This document shows, piece after piece, positions 1-6,762 of a DNA stretch of 9,442 nucleotides. The stretch is taken from positions 1-9,442 of the forward strand of contig DAONLG010000063.1 of the NCBI GenBank assembly GCA_035406565.1, in the 5' to 3' direction. The stretch comes from Soehngenia sp035406565. GTDB lineage: Bacteria > Bacillota > Clostridia > Tissierellales > Tissierellaceae. The position numbers and the translations under genes are program-made. The notes beneath the pieces were generated by a model. That model was not told where the DNA came from and did not search any database. It saw only the letters and a program-made list of their open reading frames with translations. The stretch's first letter is position 1. Each line of letters starts with the position of its first letter.

Positions 1-45
1 AAAAAAGAGCTTTAATCACTTTGCAAAGCAAAGGGACGAAAGCTC
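1..45 (-). terminator. Conditional terminator of the T-box leader
   Basis: On the minus strand GAGCTTT (39-45) pairs with AAAGCTC (7-13), and an inner CTTTG/CAAAG helix lies between them. Six T residues follow at 1-6, a classic intrinsic terminator. Its 5' arm begins at the last base of the T-box motif (45-58), so tRNA-stabilised antiterminator and terminator are mutually exclusive. The T run touches the window edge, so the controlled gene starts beyond it. Confidence 0.9.
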
Positions 46-306
46 GTGGTACCACCCTAAATTTATATAGACCTCACGGTCTATACCTTACAGAGTACGC
101 TGGATTAAAACCATAAATACTCTTGTACTATAACGTGTACTTTACGTAAATATCTAAGAAAAGTCCTCGATATTTAGGCTCTAAGACCATGTTCACAACG
201 CTATTCTCTATCCTTTTTCACCATACAGGACTCTCTGTTAGAGCATTTACATTGTTACTCTTCTTTTCAAAGCCTTTATAATTATTATTTTTTAATTATT
301 ATATTG
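1..306 (-). promoter_or_regulatory. T-box riboswitch leader, probably tRNA-Met responsive
   Basis: This is a complete T-box leader read right to left. It senses uncharged tRNA and controls early termination ahead of a gene lying left of base 1. The hallmark T-box AGGGTGGTACCACG is at 45-58. Stem I closes with GCTCTAA (238-244) against TTAGAGC (178-184), just inside an AGAGAG element, and the usual GAAGAGTAACAAT entry motif is at about 252-265. A stem II-like helix pairs 169-175 with 148-154. A perfect 8-bp stem III with a GTGA loop is at 66-85. The specifier loop reads GTGAAC-ATG-GTCTTAGAGC, which places the codon at 188-190 (AUG). The spacing matches GAAA-GGC-AUUCUUGAGC of the B. subtilis glyQS leader as I recall it. 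The UGGU bulge predicts discriminator base A, as in tRNA-Met. The regulated gene would be a methionyl-tRNA synthetase or a methionine uptake or synthesis gene. The T-box call is firm; the amino acid is inferred. Confidence 0.93.
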
Positions 307-312
307 TATTAT

Positions 313-340
313 ATTTTAACAAATTATTAACCTTTGTCAA
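313..340 (-). promoter_or_regulatory. Promoter of the T-box transcript
   Basis: A perfect -35 TTGACA (335-340) is followed after 16 bases by TAAAAT (313-318). Transcription would start near 306, just upstream of the first T-box leader helices. A TATAAT also lies 21 bases from the -35, too far for normal spacing. The promoter sits in the 19 bases after the zincin gene stop and a little beyond, so the T-box operon is independently transcribed. Confidence 0.7.
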
Positions 341-359
341 TACCAAAAGTTAAAAAAAA

Positions 360-740
360 TCATTCCCATTTACGTAAATATCTTCGTAAATTATTCATAT
401 CTTCTTTCTCTAGATCAGATTCACCGGCTAGCGACTCTAAATGATGAGTGAACTCATGTAATAAAGTCTCCTTTAATTTTTTACGCAAAAATTCAACAGT
501 ATGATCATGATAAACCTTTTCAAAGGAGCCATAGTAAATTCTAATGTGTCTACCTGTAATACTGCTGTGGTATTCTCCTAAAACATAAAGAGGAGATCCC
601 TCCACACTCTTTTTATGAACCTTAAATTCAGGCAATAGCACAATACCCTCATTTAGGCCTTTAAATAACTCATCAGGAATTTCTAAAGTTATTTCATCAA
701 GAATTTCATTGATTTCTTCAATGCTTGGAAATCTATTCAT
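360..740 (-). CDS. Minimal zincin-like metallopeptidase family protein
   Basis: This 126-residue soluble protein carries HEFTHH at residues 95-100, a zincin HExxH active-site motif, followed by LESLAGE. Length, motif position near the C-terminus and the acidic N-terminal helix fit the small Zincin_1 (PF06262-like) proteins common in Firmicutes, whose substrate is unknown. His95 and His99 would bind zinc and Glu96 would be the catalytic base; the third ligand is not obvious. No signal peptide or membrane segment is visible, so it should be cytoplasmic. The frame stays open to an upstream ATG at 794, but I chose the ATG at 738-740 because GAGGG (748-752) lies seven bases ahead of it. The upstream ATG has no ribosome binding site and falls in the aldolase terminator. 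It follows fba, behind that terminator and a palindrome. Proteolytic activity is inferred only. Confidence 0.85.
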   Translation of the reverse strand: MNRFPSIEEINEILDEITLEIPDELFKGLNEGIVLLPEFKVHKKSVEGSPLYVLGEYHSSITGRHIRIYYGSFEKVYHDHTVEFLRKKLKETLLHEFTHHLESLAGESDLEKEDMNNLRRYLRKWE

Positions 741-757
741 ATTATTTCCCTCATTAT

Positions 758-778
758 AATATTTTGAAACAAAATATT
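758..778. repeat. Perfect 21-base palindrome upstream of the zincin gene
   Basis: AATATTTTG (758-766) and CAAAATATT (770-778) are exact inverted 9-base arms around AAA. The element lies between the fba terminator and the GAGGG ribosome binding site of the zincin gene. It could be a repressor operator or an mRNA hairpin just ahead of that site. It does not match the CodY, PerR, Fur, Rex or CIRCE consensus as I know them. Confidence 0.6.
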
Positions 779-789
779 TGTTTTGAAAA

Positions 790-816
790 GGCATTCAAAA
801 ATAAATTTTGAATGCC
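790..816 (-). terminator. Intrinsic terminator of fba
   Basis: A perfect 11-bp stem, GGCATTCAAAA against TTTTGAATGCC with loop 801-805, begins 12 bases past the fba stop. On the minus strand it is followed by TTTTC. The stem is AT-rich with a short T run, so readthrough into the zincin gene is possible. Confidence 0.8.
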
Positions 817-828
817 AAATATTTTAAT

Positions 829-1764
829 TTATTTTAAGTTAGAACCACTTGATCCTAATACATTCTTGATTTTATGTTTAACCATTCCTTTTATTGCTTC
901 TCTTGCAGGTCCTAAATATTTCCTTGGGTCAAATTCTGAAGGATTTTCATATAAAAACTTCCTAATAGCAGCAGTCATAGCAAGTCTTAAATCAGTATCA
1001 ATATTGATCTTAGCTACATTCATGCTTGCAGCTCTTCTAAGCATTTCCTCAGGAACTCCTTGTGCTCCAGGTATATTTCCTCCATACTTATTGCAAAGCT
1101 CAACAAATTCAGGAAGAACAGTTGATGCTCCATGCAAAACAAGTGGTGTGTTAGGCAATTTTTTTCCAATAATCTCTAATCTCTCAAAATCAAGTCTTGG
1201 CTCGCCCTTAAATTTATATGCTCCATGGCTTGTCCCTATAGCTATAGCAAGGGAGTCAACTCCTGTCCTTTCTACGAATTCTACAGCTTCGTCTGGATCA
1301 GTGTAAGTGGCATCTTCTTTTTTTACATTTACAGCATCCTCAACACCTGCTAATTTCCCTAATTCAGCTTCTACGACTACTCCATGAGCATGTGCATAAT
1401 CGACTACTTCTTTAGTAATTCTTATGTTTTCTTCAAAAGGATAATGTGAAGCATCTATCATAACTGAAGTAAATCCATCTTCAATACATTGCTTTACAAT
1501 ATCAAAATTTTCGCCATGATCTAAATGTAAAACAATATCTAATCCGCTATCTTCTACTGCTGCTTCTACTAATTTTCTCAAATAAATAGAATTTGCATAT
1601 TTTCTTGCTCCTGCAGAAACTTGTAGTATTATTGCTGACTGTTCTTCTTTTGCAGCTTCTACAATGCCCTGAATTATTTCCATGTTGTTTACGTTAAAAG
1701 CACCAATTGCATAACCTCCAGCTTGTGCTTTCTTAAACATTTCAGTTGATGTTACTAATGGCAT
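829..1764 (-). CDS. fba: Class II fructose-bisphosphate aldolase
   Basis: This zinc-dependent enzyme cleaves fructose 1,6-bisphosphate to dihydroxyacetone phosphate and glyceraldehyde 3-phosphate in cytoplasmic glycolysis, and runs backwards in gluconeogenesis. The 311-residue barrel has all class II marks: LHLDHGE at 79-85 (Asp82 catalytic acid/base, His83 zinc), VEAELG at 131-136 (Glu134, second metal site), GTSHGAYK at 177-184 (His180 zinc), LHGAST at 210-215 (His211 zinc) and INIDTDLR near 253. FBP aldolase is preferred over tagatose-bisphosphate aldolase, but the two families are close. The ATG at 1762-1764 was chosen because AAGGAG (1773-1778) lies eight bases ahead; a GTG three codons earlier overlaps that site. 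The gene has its own terminator, and nothing shows how it is regulated. The 118-base gap to the DMT gene contains no convincing terminator. Confidence 0.96.
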   Translation of the reverse strand: MPLVTSTEMFKKAQAGGYAIGAFNVNNMEIIQGIVEAAKEEQSAIILQVSAGARKYANSIYLRKLVEAAVEDSGLDIVLHLDHGENFDIVKQCIEDGFTSVMIDASHYPFEENIRITKEVVDYAHAHGVVVEAELGKLAGVEDAVNVKKEDATYTDPDEAVEFVERTGVDSLAIAIGTSHGAYKFKGEPRLDFERLEIIGKKLPNTPLVLHGASTVLPEFVELCNKYGGNIPGAQGVPEEMLRRAASMNVAKINIDTDLRLAMTAAIRKFLYENPSEFDPRKYLGPAREAIKGMVKHKIKNVLGSSGSNLK

Positions 1765-1882
1765 ATTCTTCACTCCTTTAATTTAATTATTTGTTATATA
1801 CCCAATGTATGGATAAAAAGATCTGCTACTACTATATTATCATATTATAAATATATTGCCACAGTATATTCATATAATTAAA

Positions 1883-2776
1883 TTAGTTGATAAATAATAT
1901 AGCCACGCCTAAAACAGATATAATCGCCCCTATTACTTCTCTAGAAGATATTTTTTCATTAAATATTTTAATAGAAAAAGGTATTATAGTAATAGGAGTA
2001 ATAGATGTTATAGTTGAAGAAATACCAGCTGTTATATATTTTAATGATACTAATGATAAGCTAACTCCAATAAAAGGGCCGAAAAAAGCACCTAATGCAG
2101 TATACCCTATTGCTTTTTTATCTTTAAAAGCATTTCTTAATTCATAAAATCCTCCACTAAAAATAGCAAATATTAAAAAACTCAAAAAACCTCCAATTAT
2201 TCTTATTTGAGTAGCTGCAAAAACATTTAAACCTTCTATGCCTATTTTGCTTAATATAAGGCCAATAGCTTGTCCAAATGCACCAATAAAAGCGAAAAGT
2301 AACCCTTTAAATGAATATTTTATCTTGATTTTTTCATTACTTACATCTTTACTAAGTATTACAATTGATATACCTAATATAGTAAGCATCATTCCCAAAA
2401 TACTCTTTAAAGATATGAATTCATGAAATAGAATAAATTCGAGTAATGCTGTCAGTGGTGGACTTGTTGCCATCATAAGCATTGAAACTCTAACTCCTAT
2501 CTCGATATAAGCTTTTAGCATGAAATAATCTCCTATAAAAAATCCGACAGCACCTGATAGAATTAAATAAATCCAGTTCTTTGAATTAGCATCTACAGGA
2601 AACATTAATCCACGAGTTAGCAAAGCAGCTACACTTAAAAAAATAAATCCGAAAATCAATTTTAAAAAATTAGTACTAAAACTGCCAATTCTAGGAGATG
2701 CTTTCCCCAAAAAAATACCTACTAAAGTCCAGCTCAATGCAGTACCTAGTGCTGATAATTGTCCAATAATATCCAT
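1883..2776 (-). CDS. DMT-superfamily permease, EamA type
   Basis: This 297-residue integral membrane protein has about ten hydrophobic segments, roughly 4-24, 36-54, 68-85, 95-117, 124-142, 156-178, 187-207, 223-241, 249-270 and 281-296. They fall into two similar halves, each ending in a hydrophilic FHE or FNE turn followed by a glycine-rich helix (GMMLTILG; GAIISVLG). This is the duplicated EamA layout of drug/metabolite transporters. Members export or take up metabolites or amino acids; the substrate here cannot be told. The start at 2774-2776 has GAGAGG six bases upstream. It begins 15 bases after the SLH-domain gene and is probably co-transcribed with it. No clear terminator follows. Family assignment is secure; function is not. 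Confidence 0.9.
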   Translation of the reverse strand: MDIIGQLSALGTALSWTLVGIFLGKASPRIGSFSTNFLKLIFGFIFLSVAALLTRGLMFPVDANSKNWIYLILSGAVGFFIGDYFMLKAYIEIGVRVSMLMMATSPPLTALLEFILFHEFISLKSILGMMLTILGISIVILSKDVSNEKIKIKYSFKGLLFAFIGAFGQAIGLILSKIGIEGLNVFAATQIRIIGGFLSFLIFAIFSGGFYELRNAFKDKKAIGYTALGAFFGPFIGVSLSLVSLKYITAGISSTITSITPITIIPFSIKIFNEKISSREVIGAIISVLGVAILFIN

Positions 2777-2791
2777 TTTAGGCCTCTCTTG

Positions 2792-3787
2792 TTAAAATTT
2801 TTCGAATGCTCTAAGAAGTATAATTACAGCTTCCTGTCTTGTAGTGTTTTCTAATGGATTCAATTTCCCATCACTGCCTTTAATTATGCCTTCGTTATAT
2901 AAACATGTAAAACTCTTAAGCGCATATTTAGATATTTTCTCACCTGTTTTTATTGCTTTATAGTTAAGTTGAATGTTTGGGTTAGTTAGTTTGACTAGTC
3001 TTTCTACCATTACCGCAATATCTTCTCTTGTAATAGGATGAGTTGGGCGAAAAGTTTTATCCGGATATCCCTTAACAATTCCTAATTTATATGCTTTTAG
3101 TATCTCACTATTACTTACATCTTTAAATGGATTATTTGTATAATTTGCCTTAATAGAAAGTTTATTTTCATAATATCTTACAGCCAATTCAGAAAACTCT
3201 TCCCTTGATATCAACTCCTCCATGTCAGGTGAAATTTTACTTGTGATTAAATTATATTTCATGGCTTTGTCTAACTCTTTAATCGCCCATGAGCTTGCAT
3301 AATTATAGGGATAGATTAATCCTATAACTGCGTGAGGGCTATAACTTCCATAATATGTATAACTTCCAAATATATCTTTCAAATTTATGCCATATCTAAT
3401 TTTAAAATTATACGAGGTATTATATAGATCATTATAATTACAGTCTAGCTTTAAACTAGCTATTTTAATAATTACTTCAGCATATCCATCCTTCTTAATA
3501 GAAACATCTGAATATTTAAAATTCAAGTTTTTTGAAGCAATGTAATTGCCATTTCTAACATATACATTCACTTGATAAAAAATATTCTTAGAACCATTCT
3601 GCTTTATATATTGGTTTAATAAATAATCGTTTTTCCACTTCAATTTAACTTTTAAATCGCTCGAATCTTGTATGGTTACAGATAAAGATTTAGCTTTCCC
3701 CAATTTTATAGAACTTGCATTAGAATTAGTCGAAAAAAAAGATATTATTAAAACCATAGATATTACTAAAACTAGTGTTTTTTTCAA
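2792..3787 (-). CDS. Secreted S-layer-homology domain protein
   Basis: This 331-residue exported protein has a Lys-Lys start, a hydrophobic core and a likely signal peptidase I site after Ala24 (SNA). Residues 25 to about 160 form a Thr/Ser/Tyr/Asn-rich, beta-looking domain that I do not recognise. Three SLH repeats follow at about 164-208, 218-267 and 283-331. The second is the most canonical (NPFKDV, GIVKGYPDKTFRP, ITREDIAVM), and the first is degenerate. SLH triplets bind pyruvylated secondary cell-wall polymer, so the protein should sit on the outer wall. The start is TTG at 3785-3787, decided by GGAGG six bases upstream; the nearby ATG is out of frame. It leads a probable two-gene unit with the DMT permease. 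Surface anchoring is inferred from the family; the role of the N-terminal domain is unknown. Confidence 0.9.
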   Translation of the reverse strand: MKKTLVLVISMVLIISFFSTNSNASSIKLGKAKSLSVTIQDSSDLKVKLKWKNDYLLNQYIKQNGSKNIFYQVNVYVRNGNYIASKNLNFKYSDVSIKKDGYAEVIIKIASLKLDCNYNDLYNTSYNFKIRYGINLKDIFGSYTYYGSYSPHAVIGLIYPYNYASSWAIKELDKAMKYNLITSKISPDMEELISREEFSELAVRYYENKLSIKANYTNNPFKDVSNSEILKAYKLGIVKGYPDKTFRPTHPITREDIAVMVERLVKLTNPNIQLNYKAIKTGEKISKYALKSFTCLYNEGIIKGSDGKLNPLENTTRQEAVIILLRAFEKF

Positions 3788-3824
3788 CTCTATCCTCCAT
3801 TATTATAATTAAAATATTTATATT

Positions 3825-3833
3825 ATTATATCA
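3825..3833 (-). promoter_or_regulatory. Extended -10 promoter element for the SLH-DMT genes
   Basis: TGATATAAT is a perfect extended -10 and gives a leader of about 30 bases before the TTG start. The best -35-like hexamer, TTGATG (3851-3856), is 20 bases away and so poorly spaced. A second extended -10, TGGTATAAT (3939-3947), lies just after the ABC gene stop and could give a longer leader. No strong terminator separates ABC and SLH, so readthrough is also possible. Confidence 0.45.
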
Positions 3834-3964
3834 TTTAATATGCATATTCACATCAAAAATAGGAGTCAAAAAATAATGTTTTCTTGCTCATTTTTCGATC
3901 CAAAATAGCACTCGAGCCTATAGAAGTTTTTTCGCATAATTATACCAAGTTAGCCACATAATCT

Positions 3965-5683
3965 TTAGTTAAATTCAATAAGGTTGTTGATATCTTCTGT
4001 ATTGGAATTATTTTTAGAATACATATAATAAAAATATTCTTTATTAGCAATTAATTTTTGAAAATCCCCTGATTCCACTATTTTCCCATCTTTCATAACT
4101 AGGATTTCATCATAAGATCTTAGGATATTTTCATCTATTCGATGTGTTATAGCTATCACAGTCGAATCTAATCCTAATATTGTTTTTTCAATATCATATG
4201 CCATGACTTTATCTAAGGCTGAAGTAGCTTCATCTACTAATAATATTTCCACATCTTTTATCAAGGCTCTTGCAATAGAAACTCTATTTAATTCCCCACC
4301 TGATAATTCAACGTGGCCTTCACCAATTAATGTATCTAAGCCTGCATTATGCATTCTCATAGTTTTAGTCAACCCAGACTTCATGATTGTATCATTAATT
4401 TTTTCATCAGAAAACTCATTGTATAAACATATATTGTTTTTTAAAGTGTCCTTAAACACAAATACGTTCTGCTGTATTAATGCCACTTTACTATAATATG
4501 ATTTTGCATCAAATGATTTTATATCGTTATCATCTATACTAATTTGCCCTTGATAATCATATATCTGGTTCATTAATATTTTTAATAAAGTACTTTTACC
4601 ACAGCCACTTTCTCCAACAATAGCGTACTTTTTCCCTTTTTCAAAAATATAATTAATATCTGAAATTACATCTTCTCGATTATCATAGGAATATCTTAAC
4701 CCAGTTATCCTGAGATTTTTATCAAAAATAAATTCTTTTGTTCCTTGGCTTGATTTAGCCTCACTATGTAATATTTTTTCATTTATAGTTGAAATAATTC
4801 TGGTGGCTGCTCTAATTTCAGTTAAATATCTTGAAATTGAAATAAGTGGATTGACAATATAATTCATTAATTGCACGGCAGCCATCATTTGACCAAGAGT
4901 TATATCTCCTTGTATAACAAAATAACTTGCGATTAATAAATTAATAAAAAACATTAAAAATCCAGATGTAACAGATATTGCGCCTTGAAAACCTGTAAAA
5001 GCATCTGCCTTAAATTTTGATTGCTCAACTTCTTTATTTATCTTCGAAAATTTATTTAAAATATTCTTTTCAAGGTTAAATCCTTTGATCACTTCAAATC
5101 CTTGTGCAATTTCTTTGATTTGATTTACAAATGTTTCGGCTTTCCCCAAATACCTTTCCTTCAATAATTGATTCTTTTTAGTAAATAGCTGTGGAACAAC
5201 AACAGGCAGCCAGGATAAAACTAGTATTGCTAAAGTGAGTGATATTTTTATTCTAAATAAGAGAAATAATGATACAATAAACAAAAATATATCCTTAGTC
5301 ATATTGATCAAACTCTTGAGATAACTATTTTCTATTATTGTAACATCATTATTTAATATAGATATTAACTCTGAACTAGATAATCGTGATTGATTATTGT
5401 TGTCCAAGAAGCTTTTTATAATTGATTGTTTGTAATCCCTCATAACAGAAGCATTTAAAGCAGAATTACTTGCTTTTGAGAATGTTTCAGAAGTAAAAAC
5501 TGCCAGCAAGAAGATCATCACATACAAAAACAAATTTATAAATTCAAGCTTATAAGTCCCTGTAGCTGTATCAATAACTATCTGAAACAAAATAGCTTGA
5601 TAAGCCTCTGTGATGGATATTAAAATCACTGCCGCGATACTCAAAAACAATAATAATTTATGTTTTAAAATATACTTTTTCAT
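3965..5683 (-). CDS. ABC exporter, fused permease and ATPase
   Basis: This 572-residue half-transporter would dimerise in the membrane and export a substrate using ATP. The N-terminal ABC transmembrane type 1 domain (about 1-300) has hydrophobic spans near 11-33, 49-66, 131-144, 148-166, 236-258 and a weaker one near 268-283. The ATPase domain shows an A-loop Tyr near 333, Walker A GESGCGKST at 357-365, a Q-loop at 402-406, signature LSGGE at 460-464 (Glu in place of the common Gln), Walker B ILLVDE at 480-485, a D-loop SALD and the H-loop His514. Every catalytic element is intact. There is no C39 peptidase domain, and the substrate (lipid, peptide or drug) is unknown. AGGGAG lies nine bases before the ATG. 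A second half-transporter is not adjacent, so a homodimer is likely. A long structured leader precedes it. Confidence 0.93.
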   Translation of the reverse strand: MKKYILKHKLLLFLSIAAVILISITEAYQAILFQIVIDTATGTYKLEFINLFLYVMIFLLAVFTSETFSKASNSALNASVMRDYKQSIIKSFLDNNNQSRLSSSELISILNNDVTIIENSYLKSLINMTKDIFLFIVSLFLLFRIKISLTLAILVLSWLPVVVPQLFTKKNQLLKERYLGKAETFVNQIKEIAQGFEVIKGFNLEKNILNKFSKINKEVEQSKFKADAFTGFQGAISVTSGFLMFFINLLIASYFVIQGDITLGQMMAAVQLMNYIVNPLISISRYLTEIRAATRIISTINEKILHSEAKSSQGTKEFIFDKNLRITGLRYSYDNREDVISDINYIFEKGKKYAIVGESGCGKSTLLKILMNQIYDYQGQISIDDNDIKSFDAKSYYSKVALIQQNVFVFKDTLKNNICLYNEFSDEKINDTIMKSGLTKTMRMHNAGLDTLIGEGHVELSGGELNRVSIARALIKDVEILLVDEATSALDKVMAYDIEKTILGLDSTVIAITHRIDENILRSYDEILVMKDGKIVESGDFQKLIANKEYFYYMYSKNNSNTEDINNLIEFN

Positions 5684-5717
5684 CTAAAATAGCTCCCTTG
5701 AATGTATTTTTTCAAAT

Positions 5718-5878
5718 TTTAATGCAAACCGATCATATTTATTTAACATTTGCAAATTATTGAGCGAATTCTAAAATCCAAGATGAATGCATCCTTTACA
5801 ATCATATATATTTATTATATTGTATTTTCATAATTTACAAATATTTTAAAATGCCATAAATCACCCTTTAGTGCAAAC
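5718..5878 (-). repeat. Direct repeat GTTTGCAYTAAA in the ABC leader
   Basis: Minus-strand GTTTGCATTAAA occurs at 5718-5729 and GTTTGCACTAAA at 5867-5878, 149 bases apart, with one mismatch in 12. The distal copy overlaps the end of the upstream -10 element; the proximal copy lies about 35 bases before the ABC start codon. In such AT-rich DNA this could be chance, but the shared GTTTGCA core and the nearby ATTTGCAAAT palindrome make a protein-binding site possible. Confidence 0.35.
5814..5840 (-). promoter_or_regulatory. Possible second promoter for the ABC exporter
   Basis: A perfect TATAAT (5814-5819) lies 15 bases from TTGTAA (5835-5840). The spacing is short, so this is weaker than the upstream promoter. 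A start near 5807 would leave a leader of about 120 bases. Confidence 0.35.
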
Positions 5879-5905
5879 TATAGCACAATTCAATGATAGT
5901 ATCAA
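5877..5905 (-). promoter_or_regulatory. Likely main promoter of the ABC exporter
   Basis: The -35 TTGATA (5900-5905) and -10 TATAGT (5877-5882) are separated by exactly 17 bases, and TGC directly before the -10 makes it an extended -10. Transcription would begin near 5870 and run about 185 bases to the ABC start. The palindrome CAATTAATTG (5903-5912) overlaps the -35, and a small hairpin sequence (5912-5924) lies just upstream, a suitable place for an operator. Confidence 0.6.
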
Positions 5906-5978
5906 TTAATTGTTGAAAAACAACTATAAAATAATTTTTAAAATAATAACTTCACAATCATATAATGTAATGATTTGT

Positions 5979-6003
5979 AATTTTAATTTTAATTTTAATT
6001 TAA
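5979..6003. repeat. Short AATTTT tandem repeat
   Basis: About four copies of the hexamer AATTTT run head to tail, the last one base short. A 6-base unit can change copy number by replication slippage. It lies about 75 bases upstream of the -35 of the main ABC promoter and about 60 bases beyond the sod terminator, so it could act as an AT-rich upstream element, or simply reflect base composition. Confidence 0.6.
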
Positions 6004-6061
6004 TAAAACCACGTTAGTTGTCTTTTTTTACATATATCTATTTCTCACTAAAAAATAAAAA

Positions 6062-6118
6062 ATACTTCCGAGTAGAAAATCTAATTTTTTAATATTAGAC
6101 TGTCTACTTTGGAAGTAT
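6062..6118 (-). terminator. Long compound hairpin terminator of sodA
   Basis: Three nested helices form one hairpin of 57 bases: ATACTTCC (6062-6069) with GGAAGTAT (6111-6118), AGTAGA (6071-6076) with TCTACT (6103-6108), and TCTAAT (6080-6085) with ATTAGA (6094-6099), separated by small bulges. On the minus strand the outer arm runs into TTTTTTATTTTTTAG, an intrinsic terminator tail. It begins 27 bases past the sod stop. It is longer than most terminators. Confidence 0.88.
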
Positions 6119-6145
6119 CATACAAGATCTCTTACTTTTAGTTTT

Positions 6146-6748
6146 TTATTTATTGTAGAATTCAAAAACTTTTTCCCAATTTATTACGTTAAACCAAGCA
6201 TCAATATAATCTGCTCTTCTATTTTGATATTTTAGATAATAAGCATGCTCCCAAACATCTATTCCTAAAATTGGCTTTAATCCATCTGTGATAGGATTAT
6301 CTTGGTTTGGTGTGGAAACAATCTTTAATTTTCCATTATCGACTACTAGCCATGCCCAGCCACTGCCAAATCTTCCAAGTGCCGATTTCTTAAATTCATC
6401 TTTGAATTTATCAAACCCGCCAAAGGTCTCATTTATTTTTTCAGCAAGTTCCCCTTTAGGTTCTCCTCCAGCATTTGGTGCCATCATTTGCCAAAACATT
6501 GTGTGATTGAGGTGCCCTCCTCCATTGTTTCTCACAGCAGTCTTAATATCATCTGGCAATGTGTTTAAAGAAGCAATTAAATCCTCAATTGGCATATCTT
6601 TAAATTCATCTCTTCCCTCAAGTGCTTTGTTTAAGTTGTCTATATAAGTTTGATGATGTTTAGTATAATGGATCTCCATAGTTCTGGCATCAATGAATGG
6701 CTCTAAAGCATCATAACTATAATTTAATTCTGGTAACTTGTAACTCAT
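6146..6748 (-). CDS. sodA: Superoxide dismutase, Mn/Fe family, Mn-type
   Basis: This cytoplasmic enzyme converts superoxide to oxygen and hydrogen peroxide, protecting an apparently anaerobic cell during oxygen exposure. The 200 residues are full length for the family. All four metal ligands are visible: His27 (MEIHYTKHHQ), His82 (HLNHTMFW), Asp164 and His168 (DVWEHAYYLKYQN). GGGH at 76-79 and Gln149 in the second domain (PNQDNP) match the Mn-type pattern, where the second-shell glutamine comes from the C-terminal half, rather than the Fe-type. Metal use is therefore predicted as manganese, though cambialistic enzymes exist. AGGAG lies just before the ATG (about 6758-6762), directly against the assembly gap, so the promoter is hidden. 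Transcription ends at the hairpin at 6062-6118. It is not clearly in an operon with tnaA. Confidence 0.95.
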   Translation of the reverse strand: MSYKLPELNYSYDALEPFIDARTMEIHYTKHHQTYIDNLNKALEGRDEFKDMPIEDLIASLNTLPDDIKTAVRNNGGGHLNHTMFWQMMAPNAGGEPKGELAEKINETFGGFDKFKDEFKKSALGRFGSGWAWLVVDNGKLKIVSTPNQDNPITDGLKPILGIDVWEHAYYLKYQNRRADYIDAWFNVINWEKVFEFYNK

Positions 6749-6762
6749 TTAAAATCACTCCT

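Larger units (their letters stand above)
5684..6145. other. 462-base intergenic region upstream of the ABC exporter
   Basis: No protein gene of convincing size is seen on either strand. The region holds the sod terminator (6062-6118), an AATTTT tandem run (5979-6003), a small GTTG-AAAAA-CAAC hairpin (5912-5924), a CAATTAATTG palindrome (5903-5912) and two promoter-like elements aimed at the ABC gene (5877-5905 and 5814-5840). It also has a GTTTGCAYTAAA direct repeat (5718-5729 and 5867-5878) and a palindromic ATTTGCAAAT (5748-5757). A three-codon frame (5846-5857, Met-Ala-Phe-stop) has a good AAAGGG site seven bases ahead. A 20-codon frame (5743-5805) has no ribosome binding site. Either may be chance. 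Confidence 0.6.

Noticed and set aside
741..794. Earlier ATG giving 18 more residues on the zincin protein
   Set aside because: It has no ribosome binding site and lies in the fba terminator, while the downstream ATG has GAGGG at good spacing.
812..1306. 164-codon open frame on the plus strand
   Set aside because: It lies wholly antisense to fba, whose catalytic motifs are all intact, and its product looks like no protein.
1774..1882. Promoter or terminator between the DMT gene and fba
   Set aside because: Several TATAAT-like words occur but none has a convincing -35 at proper spacing, and no GC-containing hairpin with a T run is present.
3901..3930. Weak hairpin around CTCGAG after the ABC gene as a terminator
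   Set aside because: Only a few interrupted pairs and no proper T run.
3866..3937. 23-codon frame between the ABC and SLH genes
   Set aside because: No ribosome binding site and no recognisable features; likely chance in AT-rich DNA.
6745..6762. Extension of the tryptophanase frame past the gap toward the sodA start
   Set aside because: The apparent continuation is an artefact of the N run being a given length; homologues end within a few residues of RHFTAK.
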